Below, piece by piece: positions 25,352-33,385 of a stretch of 64,000 nucleotides of DNA (positions are counted from its first letter, which is position 1; the number at the start of each line of letters is the position of its first letter). Origin of the DNA: CBDDBU01 sp965226045 (lineage in GTDB: Bacteria; Pseudomonadota; Alphaproteobacteria; VGEJ01); contig CBDDBU010000019.1 in assembly GCA_965226045.1 (NCBI GenBank), forward strand, positions 1-64,000. Direction: 5' to 3'. The position numbers were made by a program, and so were the translations under genes. Under the pieces are notes generated by a model. That model made no database searches and was not told where the DNA came from. It saw only the letters and a program-made list of their open reading frames with translations.

Positions 25352-26902
25352 CTAGGAGAGCGCCCTGAGCGCCGCCCGCGTCACGGCATCGAGCGGTCCG
25401 CTCGCGTCCAGACGGTGCCAGGCGATGTCGCCCAGGGCATAGCCGAACTGGCGGTCGAGCACCGCCACGGTGGCGTCGGAAGCATCGGCGCGTCGACCCT
25501 CGATGCGCGCGGCCAGCGCCTCGCGCGGGGCCTCGAGCCAGAGGCCCGTGAAGGCGGCTCCATGCGCGCGCGACCTCCTCGATCGCCGCGCGTTCTTCGG
25601 CGCTGGCGTGGACGGCATCGGCGATGACGTCGTGGCCGGCATCGAGGATTACCGCCGCCTGCTCGTGCAGGGTCCGATAGACGCGGGCCGTCACGTCGGG
25701 GCGGTAGCCGTCCGGTCCCAGGCGGTGGTCGTCGGGCACCCCGAGCAATTGTTTACGGATTACATCGCTGCGCAGGACCACGGCGCCTAGCGCGCGCCCG
25801 AGTGACGGCCTGAGCGCCATCGCCAGCGCGGTCTTGCCCGTGCCGGACAGACCGCCGAGGGCGAGCAGTCGAGGTGTCGCCGGTTCGAGGAAACGCACGG
25901 CCAGCGCGAGATAGGCGCGCTCCTCGTCCCGCGCCGAGGCCGCTGTCGTCGCCGCCGGCTCAGCGGCCGCGCTCGCCGTGACGTGGGCGCGGATCGCTGC
26001 GCGGCAAGACAGAAACGACGGCATTAATCGGAGGCCGGAAAGACCGCCCGAGCGCCCCAAATAGCGGCTGAGCACGAGGGTGGCGTGCGCCTTGAGATCG
26101 CGGTGCCAGAGATCCATCAGCAGGAAGGCGAGATCGTACAGAACGTCGATGTTGACCAGTCGTTCGCTGAATTCGATCGCGTCGAACAGCGTGGGGCGGC
26201 ACGCCATCAAGCAGATGTTGCGAAGGTGGAGGTCGCCGTGGCAGCGGCGCACGAAGCCCTTGGCTCGGCGCGCATCCAGGTGGACGGCGAGGTCGCCGGC
26301 GAGGGCGGCCCTGGTCCGCCCATCGAGGTCGGCGATGACGCGGGGATTGAACACGGTGCCAGCATGGGCGCTGAGTTGGTGGACGTTGAGGTCGAGGAGG
26401 CGGGTGAACTCGTCACGGCCGCAGTCGTCGGGACGGCGCTCGGCACTGGCGTGGAAATCGACGATGATATCGGCGAGCGCCTCGATGAGCGGCGACTCGA
26501 GCGCGCCCGCGACCGCCATCCGATCGAACAGCGTGCGCTCGTCGAACCGGTTCATCTCGACTAGCCACTCGACCACAGCGCCCTCGCCATCGATGGCAAG
26601 CCGCCCGTCCGCGCCACGGCGGACCGGCACGGCGCGGCGATAGATGCCGGGCGCGCCCTCGTACGATAGATGCCGGGCGCGGTACGTCGATTGACCCGGA
26701 TCTCGGTCTCGCAGGCGGCCCGCCGACGCTCAAGGCTCGAATAGTCCATGTACTCGAACAAGACCGCGCGCTTGAGTTTATAGACGCGCTTGCCGGCCAG
26801 GAAGACTACCGAACCGTGGGTGTCAATCCGCGCCACCGTCGCGCCATGGGTCGTGGGCTTGGCAAGGAAATCGATCACCTCGCTCTGGTCCGCGACGATC
26901 AA
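25352..26902 (-). pseudogene. fused aminoglycoside phosphotransferase-like/AAA kinase protein, two frameshifts
   Basis: A two-domain family protein of about 510 aa. The N-terminal APH-like kinase lobe has HGSVVFLAGKRVYKLKRAV, catalytic RRCHGDLHLRNICL and metal-binding FDAIEFSERLVNIDVLYDLA. The C-terminal P-loop kinase has LGGLSGTGKTALAMAL (Walker A) and ADAVHAS. Two lesions occur: a 26-bp insertion between 17-bp direct repeats at 26638-26680, and a one-base-scale shift in a CG run near 25575. The end RAALRALS stops at the TAG inside the IS1182 target site. The start is probably TTG at 26900-26902, 13 bases after the CDF gene, in one operon with it. Physiological substrate unknown. Confidence 0.8.
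26638..26680. repeat. 17-bp direct repeats 26 bp apart inside the kinase pseudogene
   Basis: CGATAGATGCCGGGCGC occurs at 26638-26654 and 26664-26680. Deleting one 26-bp period rejoins the two reading frames to give RTAPGIYRRAVPVRRGADGR, matching the family pattern. Confidence 0.8.
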
Positions 26903-26915
26903 TGCAGCTCCACGA

Positions 26916-27851
26916 TCAGGCGAAGGTCCGGTGCCCCTCGTCGAGGCCGGCGGGGTCCTGATGGATCATCACTTCGGCCTCCGGGAAGCGGGCGTAGATC
27001 TCGACCTCGACCTCATCGGCGATCTGGTGGGCGCGGTAGAGGGACATTTCGCCGTCCATCTCGAGGTGGAGTTGGATGAAGGCGCGAATCCCGGACGATC
27101 GGGTGCGCAGGTCGTGAACCGCCAGGACCTCGGCATGGGCCAGGGCGATATCCATGATCTCGCGCCGGGTCTGGCGTGGGAACTCGCGGTCCATGACGAA
27201 ATCCAAGCTGCGCCGCAAGATCGTCCAGGCGCTGTAGAGGATGTAAACCGCGACGCCGATCGCAAAGATTGGGTCGGCGATTTGCCACCCCAGTTCCATC
27301 GCCAGCACCAGGGCGGCGATGACGCCGAGGTTCATCAGCAAATCGCCGCGGTAATGGAGCGAATCGGCGGCGATCGCCACCGAGTCAGTGCGCCGCACGA
27401 CGTAGCGCTGGAACAACACCAGGCCCAAGGTGACGACGATGGCGAATACCATCACCGCGATCCCCGTCTCGGCGTTCTCGACCGTGGCCGGGTGAAGTAG
27501 ACGGTTGGCTGACTCGAATAGCAGGAATACCGCGGAGCCGGCGATGAAGGCGGCCTGGCCCAGTCCGGCCACCGCCTCGGCCTTGCCATGGCCAAAGCGG
27601 TGCTCACGGTCGGCTGGCACCAGGGCGTAGCGGATCGCCCATAGGTTGGCCAGGGAGATCACCGCGTCGATGCAGGAATCGACCAGCGAACTGAGCATCG
27701 CCACCGAGCCGGTGTGCGACCACGCGATGCCCTTGACCGCAACCAGTCCGACAGCGACCGCCACCGCCGCGCCGGCCGCCAGCTGTTTGAGCCGGGCGTC
27801 CTTGACTGGATCGGTGACGAGGCCGTCGCGATCTCGGTCCGCGCGCGTCAT
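26916..27851 (-). CDS. cation diffusion facilitator (CDF) metal exporter
   Basis: A 311-residue inner-membrane metal/proton antiporter with six predicted membrane segments. The site-A ligands appear in MLSSLVDSCIDAVIS (D-x3-D) and SVAIAADSLHYRGDLLMN (the second motif, here D-x3-H...D), with REHRFGHGKAEAVAGL in the loop between helices. A cytoplasmic C-terminal domain (HAEVLAVHDLRTRSSGIRAF, HIQLHLEMDG, HQIADEVE) follows. FieF/YiiP-like exporters move Zn2+, Fe2+ or Cd2+. ATG 27849-27851 overlaps the pdxH stop (TGATG), so translation is coupled to pdxH. Confidence 0.92.
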   Translation of the reverse strand: MTRADRDRDGLVTDPVKDARLKQLAAGAAVAVAVGLVAVKGIAWSHTGSVAMLSSLVDSCIDAVISLANLWAIRYALVPADREHRFGHGKAEAVAGLGQAAFIAGSAVFLLFESANRLLHPATVENAETGIAVMVFAIVVTLGLVLFQRYVVRRTDSVAIAADSLHYRGDLLMNLGVIAALVLAMELGWQIADPIFAIGVAVYILYSAWTILRRSLDFVMDREFPRQTRREIMDIALAHAEVLAVHDLRTRSSGIRAFIQLHLEMDGEMSLYRAHQIADEVEVEIYARFPEAEVMIHQDPAGLDEGHRTFA

Positions 27852-28441
27852 CAGGGGAACAGCCGCCGCGTCGACCAACCGGTCTCGGTGCGATGGTAGA
27901 CGATCCGCTCGTGTAGACGGAAGGGCCGATCGCGCCAAAACTCGACCTCTCGTGGGACGACGCGAAAGCCGGACCAAAAGGCGGGCCGGGGCACGCGCCC
28001 GAGACCGAACTTGGCCGCGTACTTCGCGACCCGCCGCTCAAGCGCGAAGTGGCTCTCAAGCGGCTCCGATTGCCGTGAGGCCCAGGCGCCGATCCGGCTC
28101 TCGCGGGAGCGCGTCGCGAAATAGGCGTCAGCTTCCTCTGCGCTCACGGGCTCGACATGCCCGACGACCCGAACCTGGCGGCGCAACGATTTCCAGTGAA
28201 AACACAACGCCACGCCGGGATTGGCCTCTATCTCGCGGCCCTTGCGGCTGCCGAGATTGGTGTAGAAAACGAACCCCGCCTGATCGAAACTCTTGAGTAG
28301 CACCATGCGCAGCGAGGGCAGGCCGTTGCCGTCGGCGGTCGCGAGCGCGACTCCGTTGGGGTCGTTGGGTTCGCTCTTCTCAGCTTCGGCAAGCCACTCG
28401 CCGAATAGGCCGAAGGGATCGGTTGGTTCGCTCTCAGCCAT
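27851..28441 (-). CDS. pdxH: pyridoxamine/pyridoxine 5'-phosphate oxidase
   Basis: A 196-residue FMN enzyme that oxidises PNP/PMP to pyridoxal 5'-phosphate in the cytosol. Signature parts are LPSLRMVLLKSFDQAGFVFY, NLGSRKGREIEANP, ALCFHWKSLRRQVRV, SRIGAWASRQSEPL and the C-terminal WRDRPFRLHER-VYHR..GW..RRLFP. The start at ATG 28439-28441 (MAESEPTDPF) fits family length; an upstream TTG at 28471 is possible. It is the first gene of a pdxH-CDF-kinase operon and divergent from a lipoprotein gene. Confidence 0.95.
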   Translation of the reverse strand: MAESEPTDPFGLFGEWLAEAEKSEPNDPNGVALATADGNGLPSLRMVLLKSFDQAGFVFYTNLGSRKGREIEANPGVALCFHWKSLRRQVRVVGHVEPVSAEEADAYFATRSRESRIGAWASRQSEPLESHFALERRVAKYAAKFGLGRVPRPAFWSGFRVVPREVEFWRDRPFRLHERIVYHRTETGWSTRRLFP

Positions 28442-28639
28442 CGCTTCTATGTCCAGATTGCTGCCCCTCAACTTCGGGCGGCAACCGATGCCGTCAACCC
28501 CCAGACAATGGCCGCCAGATTCGTGGGCCTATGAATATTTGTGCTTTCCGCCCGCCATATGCGCTCTATATATAATCAAGGCTGGGCCTGGGCTCTAGCC
28601 AAAGAGGAATCGTCTGTCGAAACAGTGGGGCACGTGGAG

Positions 28640-29107
28640 ATGAACGTCATCAAGATAGCCTTGGCCGGCATGCTGGCATTGTCGCTCGCGGCGTGCGAGG
28701 GCGCTGGCACGAAGCAAACCTTGGGCACGCTACTAGGTGGGGTCGGCGGCGCCGTCGCCGGCGCGCAGTTCGGGTCCGGCAAGGGGCAGCTCGCGGCGAC
28801 GGCGGCCGGCGCCTTGCTCGGTGCGTTGGTCGGGAGCGAGGTCGGCAAATCGTTGGACAACGCCGACCGCGCGGCGATGCAGCGGGCCGAGGAGCAGGCG
28901 ACGCTGGCGCCGGTTGGCAAGACGGTTCGCTGGGACAATCCCGACAGCGGGAACTACGGCAGCGTCACGCCAACTCGCGAGGGGCGTCACACCACGAGCG
29001 GCGAGTATTGCCGCGAGTTCCAACAAAGCGTCACAATCGGCGGCGATACCGAGCAGGCGGTCGGCACTGCGTGCCAGAACCCGGATGGCACTTGGCGCAT
29101 CATCTAG
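28640..29107 (+). CDS. glycine-zipper outer-membrane lipoprotein (17-kDa antigen-like)
   Basis: A 155-residue lipoprotein. The signal peptide has lipobox LSLAAC (Cys at residue 19), followed by a glycine-zipper 2TM-type segment (TLGTLLGGVGGAVAGAQFGS, GALLGALVGSEVGKSLDNAD) and a C-terminal domain with TVRWDNPDSGNYGSVTPTRE and a Cys pair (EYCREFQ, GTACQNPDG) typical of the rickettsial 17-kDa surface antigen family. It is probably anchored in the outer membrane. A TATAAT at 28571-28576 in the 198-bp divergent gap with pdxH may be its -10, but no matching -35 stands at normal spacing. Confidence 0.85.
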   Translation: MNVIKIALAGMLALSLAACEGAGTKQTLGTLLGGVGGAVAGAQFGSGKGQLAATAAGALLGALVGSEVGKSLDNADRAAMQRAEEQATLAPVGKTVRWDNPDSGNYGSVTPTREGRHTTSGEYCREFQQSVTIGGDTEQAVGTACQNPDGTWRII

Positions 29108-29226
29108 GGCCGGCGCTTTCCTGACGGCGGTGCGCGGGGCGCGGGGCTAGCCCTCGAAAGGCCCGCTGGCGCTGCTACAATACGCGGCGCCGCTCTGTTG
29201 GGGCGGACGGTAGCGCGGGGCCGCCG

Positions 29227-30834
29227 ATGCGAACTGTTTTCAACGTTGGGGCCTTCATCCGGCCGCTCGCTTGGCTCGCTGCGTTCGTGCTGGCTGCTGG
29301 CATGGCGGGGGCCGATCCCAATTTTGAGGCCGCCGTCGTCGCCTACGAGGCCGGCGACTACGTAGTGGCGCGGCAGGCCTGGCTGGCGCTTGCCAGCCGC
29401 GGCGATCCGGCGGCCGAACGCAACATCGGCCATCTCTATCGCAACGGGCTCGGCGGCCCGCAGAACTTCGGCAAGGCCGCCGAATGGTATCGGCGCGCGG
29501 CTGAAAAGGGGCTAGCCCGCGCGCAGGCCAATCTCGGCAACATGTACCTGCGCGGCCAGGGTGTGCCCCAGGACCCGGTCGAGGCAACCGCGTGGTTCGA
29601 GCGCGCGGCCCGCCAAGGCCACGTCATCAGTCAATACAATCTCGGTTTGTTGTACGAGACCGGGCTTGGTGTCGCCGCCGATGAGGCGCTGGCGTTGGGT
29701 TGGTATCACCTCGCCGCCAAGGCTGGGCACCGCCGGTCACTGGAACGCCTATCGGTTCTGGTCGCACGCGGCGTCAGGCCGGCCGAGGTCGAGGAGCTGG
29801 TGGTAAACCTTGATGACATTCAGGGCGAAGCGACCGCCGAGCCGACAGAGGCCGATGGGGCGGGTGAGCCCGACCGTGACGCCGACGTCGATCACGCGGC
29901 GGGCGGGGCGCCGGTCGACCCGGTCGAGATCGCCGTGGCGGGGGCCCGAGTCAATGCGGAGCCTGAGCCTGCCGACGCCGCGCCGGCGATCGAGTGGTTC
30001 TCGGACCCCGTCCCGCTCAAGGACGCTGATGGGGCGCCTGCGCCTGGGTCGGAAGCGGACGCCGAGGACCAATTCGCGCGGCTGTCCGCCGAAGATCGTG
30101 TCGCCAGTGGGCTCGACGCCTACCGGGCGCGCGGCTACGCCGAGGCAGAGATGGCGTGGCGGCCACTCGCCAAGCGGGGCGAGTCCGACGCCCAGTTCTA
30201 TCTCGGCGGGCTTTATTTCGAGGGTGCGGGTGTGCCGGTCGATGTCGGACTGGCGTTCTTCTGGTGGTCGATCGCGGCCGAGAGCGGACACCTCAAGGCC
30301 GGCGAACTACGCGACCTCGCCGAGCGTGAACTGAGCGGAAAGGATCGCGACACCATCCTGCGCCGCGCCCAGACCTGGCGGCCAACGCGACCCGAGCCGC
30401 GGCGCGCGCAGCCGGCCGCTTCAACGCCGCCACTGCCGCCACCTATGACCGTCGGCGGGGTGCCGATCGGCGCGCCCCCTCCCGGCGCGGGCAAGGACCA
30501 GGGAGCGCCGCTCGCCGTGGCCGAAGCTTCGGCGAGCACTCGCGATGCCGGCTTGGCCGCTTATCGTCGCGATGACTTCGAAACGGCGATCACGGCGTGG
30601 TTGCCGCTCGCGGCGGATGGCGATCGCATGGCCCAGTTCTATGTCGGCGGCCTCTACTTCGACGGCACCGGCGTTTCAGCGAGCCGGGTGCAAGCACATT
30701 TGTGGTGGAGCTTGGCGGCGGCCCAGGGGCTCGAGATGGCGGATCAACTACTCATTCTACTGGCCACCGAAATGAGCCCGACCGAATTGGCGCAAGCGCG
30801 TTATCTGGTCGATTCCTGGTCCGCGACCGAGTAG
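29227..30834 (+). CDS. secreted Sel1-repeat (TPR-like) protein
   Basis: A 535-residue exported protein with signal peptide MRTVFNVGAFIRPLAWLAAF...AGA. The first block holds about four Sel1 repeats (for example NIGHLYRNGLGGPQNFGKAA, NLGNMYLRGQGVPQDPVEAT, NLGLLYETGLGVAADEALAL; residues about 65-180). An acidic, Pro/Ala-rich linker follows (about 195-290). Two more blocks carry AQFYLGGLYFEGAGVPVDVG and MAQFYVGGLYFDGTGVSASR motifs. Sel1 proteins are usually periplasmic or envelope scaffolds for protein contacts. The sequence gives no enzymatic motif. It stands alone. Confidence 0.88.
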   Translation: MRTVFNVGAFIRPLAWLAAFVLAAGMAGADPNFEAAVVAYEAGDYVVARQAWLALASRGDPAAERNIGHLYRNGLGGPQNFGKAAEWYRRAAEKGLARAQANLGNMYLRGQGVPQDPVEATAWFERAARQGHVISQYNLGLLYETGLGVAADEALALGWYHLAAKAGHRRSLERLSVLVARGVRPAEVEELVVNLDDIQGEATAEPTEADGAGEPDRDADVDHAAGGAPVDPVEIAVAGARVNAEPEPADAAPAIEWFSDPVPLKDADGAPAPGSEADAEDQFARLSAEDRVASGLDAYRARGYAEAEMAWRPLAKRGESDAQFYLGGLYFEGAGVPVDVGLAFFWWSIAAESGHLKAGELRDLAERELSGKDRDTILRRAQTWRPTRPEPRRAQPAASTPPLPPPMTVGGVPIGAPPPGAGKDQGAPLAVAEASASTRDAGLAAYRRDDFETAITAWLPLAADGDRMAQFYVGGLYFDGTGVSASRVQAHLWWSLAAAQGLEMADQLLILLATEMSPTELAQARYLVDSWSATE

Positions 30835-30857
30835 AAGCCGCCCGCCCGCGCGGCGGT

Positions 30858-31847
30858 TCAATCGGTCATGGTGAGAACCGCGGCGCCGTGGACGTGGCCC
30901 TCGCGTAGGTCGGCGAGCGCCTGGTTGGCGCGCTCCAGCGGATAGAGTTCGACCGTTGTCCTGACCGGAACCAGGGGGGCGAGCCTCAGGAACTCTTGGC
31001 CGTCGCGCCGCGTCAGGTTGGCGACCGACACAATCTCGCGCTCGCGCCATAGGATCTCGTAGGGAAATGACGGGATGTCGCTCATGTGAATGCCGGCGCA
31101 AACCACCCGCCCGCCGGGCCGCACTGCCCTGAGGGCCGCCGGCACCAGGGCGCCCACGGGAGCGAACACGATGGCGGCGTCGAGGGGCTCGGGCGGTGTC
31201 GAATCGGAAGGGCCGGCCCAAACCGCGCCGAGGTCGCGGGCGAAGGCCTCGGCCGCCTGGTCGCCAGGTCGAGTGAAGGCGAACACCTCGCGCCCCTCGT
31301 AGCGAGCCACCTGGGCGATAATGTGGGCGGCCGCGCCGAAACCGTAGATGCCAAGCCGCCGGGGATCGCCGGCGCGCCGGAGCGAGCGGTAGCCGATCAG
31401 TCCCGCGCACATCAGCGGCGCAGCCTCGGCATCGCCGATGCCGCCCGCGACGGGAAAACAGTAACGCGCATCGACGAGCGCGTAGTCCGCGTAGCCGCCG
31501 TCGATGTGACAACCGGTGAACCGCGCGCCTTCGCACAAGTTCTCTTGGCCGGCCGCGCAATAATCGCACCGCCCGCAGGTGTGGCCGAGCCAGGGGATGC
31601 CGACCCGCGCGCCAGTCTCGAAGCCCTCCACCCCGGCACCCAGCTCGGCGACCTCGCCGATCACCTCGTGGCCGGGCACGATCGGCAGCGTGGCCTCGGG
31701 CAGTTCGCCATCGACGACATGCAGATCGGTGCGGCAGACGCCGCAAGCGCGGACCTTGACAAGGATGCCGCCCGCCGCCGCCGTCGGCACACGGCGCTCC
31801 TCCAGTTCGAACGGCGTCCGCGTCTGGCGCAGCACTAGCGCTCGCAT
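30858..31847 (-). CDS. zinc-dependent alcohol dehydrogenase
   Basis: A 329-residue medium-chain dehydrogenase. Catalytic zinc ligands are in ACGVCRTDLHVVDGEL (Cys) and GHEVIGEV (His-Glu). The structural zinc loop CGRCDYCAAGQENLCEG has four Cys, and the Rossmann stretch GIYGFGAAAHIIAQVA departs slightly from GxGxxG. The layout matches the AdhP-like branch that oxidises small alcohols with NAD+. The gene is flanked by Sel1 and znuA genes with no obvious functional link. Confidence 0.9.
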   Translation of the reverse strand: MRALVLRQTRTPFELEERRVPTAAAGGILVKVRACGVCRTDLHVVDGELPEATLPIVPGHEVIGEVAELGAGVEGFETGARVGIPWLGHTCGRCDYCAAGQENLCEGARFTGCHIDGGYADYALVDARYCFPVAGGIGDAEAAPLMCAGLIGYRSLRRAGDPRRLGIYGFGAAAHIIAQVARYEGREVFAFTRPGDQAAEAFARDLGAVWAGPSDSTPPEPLDAAIVFAPVGALVPAALRAVRPGGRVVCAGIHMSDIPSFPYEILWREREIVSVANLTRRDGQEFLRLAPLVPVRTTVELYPLERANQALADLREGHVHGAAVLTMTD

Positions 31848-31905
31848 GGCCGGCTCCCTCGTGATCGTTTGGGCACAGCTTAGTGCAAATCGTATCGCCG
31901 GGCGG

Positions 31906-32790
31906 TCAGCGCGCGGCGAGTAGGCAGTCGCGGAGACTGGTCGCGAGGCGCGTCATGAGCTCGAAGTAGGCGTCCGCGCCGGGTCGTGAACCGACGCCGA
32001 GGGGATCGAGGACGCCAACCCGAGCGGCGGTGCCCTCGGTGAGCGTGGCGATCAGCCGCGGCTCGAACTGGGGCTCGGTGAACACGCACAGCGCGCCGCC
32101 ATCGCGTAAGCGTTGACGAATATCGGCGACGCGCCGGGCGCTCGCCGTGCGCCCGGGATCGAGCGCGACCGCGCCGATCGACGCGAGCTCGTAGCGGTCT
32201 TCGAAATAGCCATAGGCGTCGTGGAAGACGACATAGGGGAGCCTCCGGACCGGCGCGAGCAGGGTCGCCAGATCGCGGTCGAGGCCTTCGATGCGGGCGA
32301 TCAGGCGGGTAGCGTTGGCATCATAGCGCCGGCCATGGGGCGGATCGACGCGGGCGAGGGTTTGCGCCATAGCCCTGACCATGGCGATCGCGTTGACCGG
32401 GTCGAGCCAGACATGGGGGTCGATCCCGCTACCGATGCCGTCGCGGGGAGGAAGCAGGATCAACCCCTCGGCCTCGATGAGCGCGACGATCTCGGCCTCG
32501 CGCGGCAAGGTACGGAGTGGGCGGACCAGAAAGGCCTCCAGCGGCTCGCCGAGCCAGAACACGACCCGCGCCAGTTCAAGCCGTCGAGCATCGGCGGGCC
32601 GCAAGCCTTGGGCATGGGGAGAGGCGCCGGCCGGCACAAGCAGGTACGGCTGGCCGACGCCCTCCATCACGCCCGCGACCAGCGCGTGAAGGGGCGGGAT
32701 CGAGACGACCACCGATGGGGGCTCGCCGCCTGCCCGCGCCGGCGCGACCAAGAGCATGGCCGCCGCGATAGCAAGGAAGAGCATGCGCAT
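31906..32790 (-). CDS. znuA: periplasmic zinc-binding protein of the Znu ABC transporter
   Basis: A 294-residue cluster A-I binding protein. The signal peptide is MRMLFLAIAAAMLLVAPARA. The zinc ligands are likely His in SIPPLHALVAG, His in DPHVWLDP and His in FHDAYGYFEDRY, with Asp/Glu near the end. The His-rich loop common in ZnuA is short or absent. It is transcribed away from zur-znuC-znuB across a 103-bp gap that holds a palindromic operator candidate. It delivers Zn2+ to ZnuB in the inner membrane. Confidence 0.93.
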   Translation of the reverse strand: MRMLFLAIAAAMLLVAPARAGGEPPSVVVSIPPLHALVAGVMEGVGQPYLLVPAGASPHAQGLRPADARRLELARVVFWLGEPLEAFLVRPLRTLPREAEIVALIEAEGLILLPPRDGIGSGIDPHVWLDPVNAIAMVRAMAQTLARVDPPHGRRYDANATRLIARIEGLDRDLATLLAPVRRLPYVVFHDAYGYFEDRYELASIGAVALDPGRTASARRVADIRQRLRDGGALCVFTEPQFEPRLIATLTEGTAARVGVLDPLGVGSRPGADAYFELMTRLATSLRDCLLAAR

Positions 32791-32844
32791 GAATGAGGGC
32801 CGACGGATGAGTGGGTGAACGGGCTTGATCTTTTAGACATCCGA

Positions 32845-32860
32845 TTGCACTGTTGCAACA
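32845..32860. promoter_or_regulatory. candidate Zur operator between znuA and zur
   Basis: Two overlapping inverted repeats, TTGCA CTGT TGCAA (32845-32858) and TGTTGCAACA (32851-32860), lie midway between the divergent znuA and zur starts. Position suits a zinc-dependent repressor controlling both units. The sequence only loosely resembles the AT-rich Zur boxes known from other alphaproteobacteria. Confidence 0.4.
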
Positions 32861-32893
32861 CTTAGAGCCATAATCACGAACGAGGTCGCGGGC

Positions 32894-33385
32894 ATGGCGG
32901 CGGCGTTGCACAGTTTCCCCGATCCCGGCCACGATCATCGGGCTTGCTTTGACGGCGGTCTTGACGCGGCGGTTCGCATCTGCGGCGCGAACGGGCTTCG
33001 TTTGACGCGTGATCGCCGTCATGTGTTCGAGGTGCTGCTGCGCGAGCACATGGCGATCGGCGCCTACGACATTATCGAACGGATCGATTGGGGCGGGCGC
33101 AAGCGGGCGTCCTCGGTGGTCTATCGTGCGCTCGATTTTCTCGCCGCGAGCGGCCTTGTGCACAAGCTACACAGCCGCCACGCCTTCATCGCCTGCACCC
33201 ACCCCGGCGCCGACCACGGCGCGCAGTTCCTGATCTGCACGCAATGCGAGGCGGTCGCCGAGATCGCCGACCGCGCGGTCGAGCGGGTCGTCGTCGGCGC
33301 GGCGCGGAAGGCGGGATTCCTGGTGCGCCGCCCGGTGATCGAGATCGAGGGCCTGTGTCCGCATTGCGCCGACGCTCATGCCTGA
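32894..33385 (+). CDS. zur: Fur-family zinc uptake regulator
   Basis: A 163-residue Fur-superfamily repressor. It has a winged helix with AYDIIERIDWGGRKRASSVVYRALDFLAASGLVHKL, sensory His and Cys in SRHAFIACTHPGADHGAQFLICTQCEAVAEI, and a second Cys pair CPHC near the C-terminus (structural zinc together with CTQC). Linkage to znuABC indicates Zur rather than Fur or Irr. The N-terminal HDHRACFD is also metal-ligand rich. Its end overlaps the start of znuC by 8 bases. Confidence 0.92.
   Translation: MAAALHSFPDPGHDHRACFDGGLDAAVRICGANGLRLTRDRRHVFEVLLREHMAIGAYDIIERIDWGGRKRASSVVYRALDFLAASGLVHKLHSRHAFIACTHPGADHGAQFLICTQCEAVAEIADRAVERVVVGAARKAGFLVRRPVIEIEGLCPHCADAHA

Noticed and set aside
24060..25355. 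431-codon open frame antisense to the IS1182 transposase (and its mirror 21034-22371)
   Set aside because: It is the mirror of a GC-rich coding gene, is Arg/His/Gly-rich without domains, and occurs in both IS copies only because they are identical.
18522..25355. Proof of a composite transposon
   Set aside because: Because every joint is CTAG, the outer flanks cannot distinguish one composite insertion from two single insertions.
28571..28576. TATAAT as a firm promoter for the glycine-zipper lipoprotein
   Set aside because: The nearest -35-like TTGTGC is 26 bases away and the 17-bp position is GC. Kept only as a remark.
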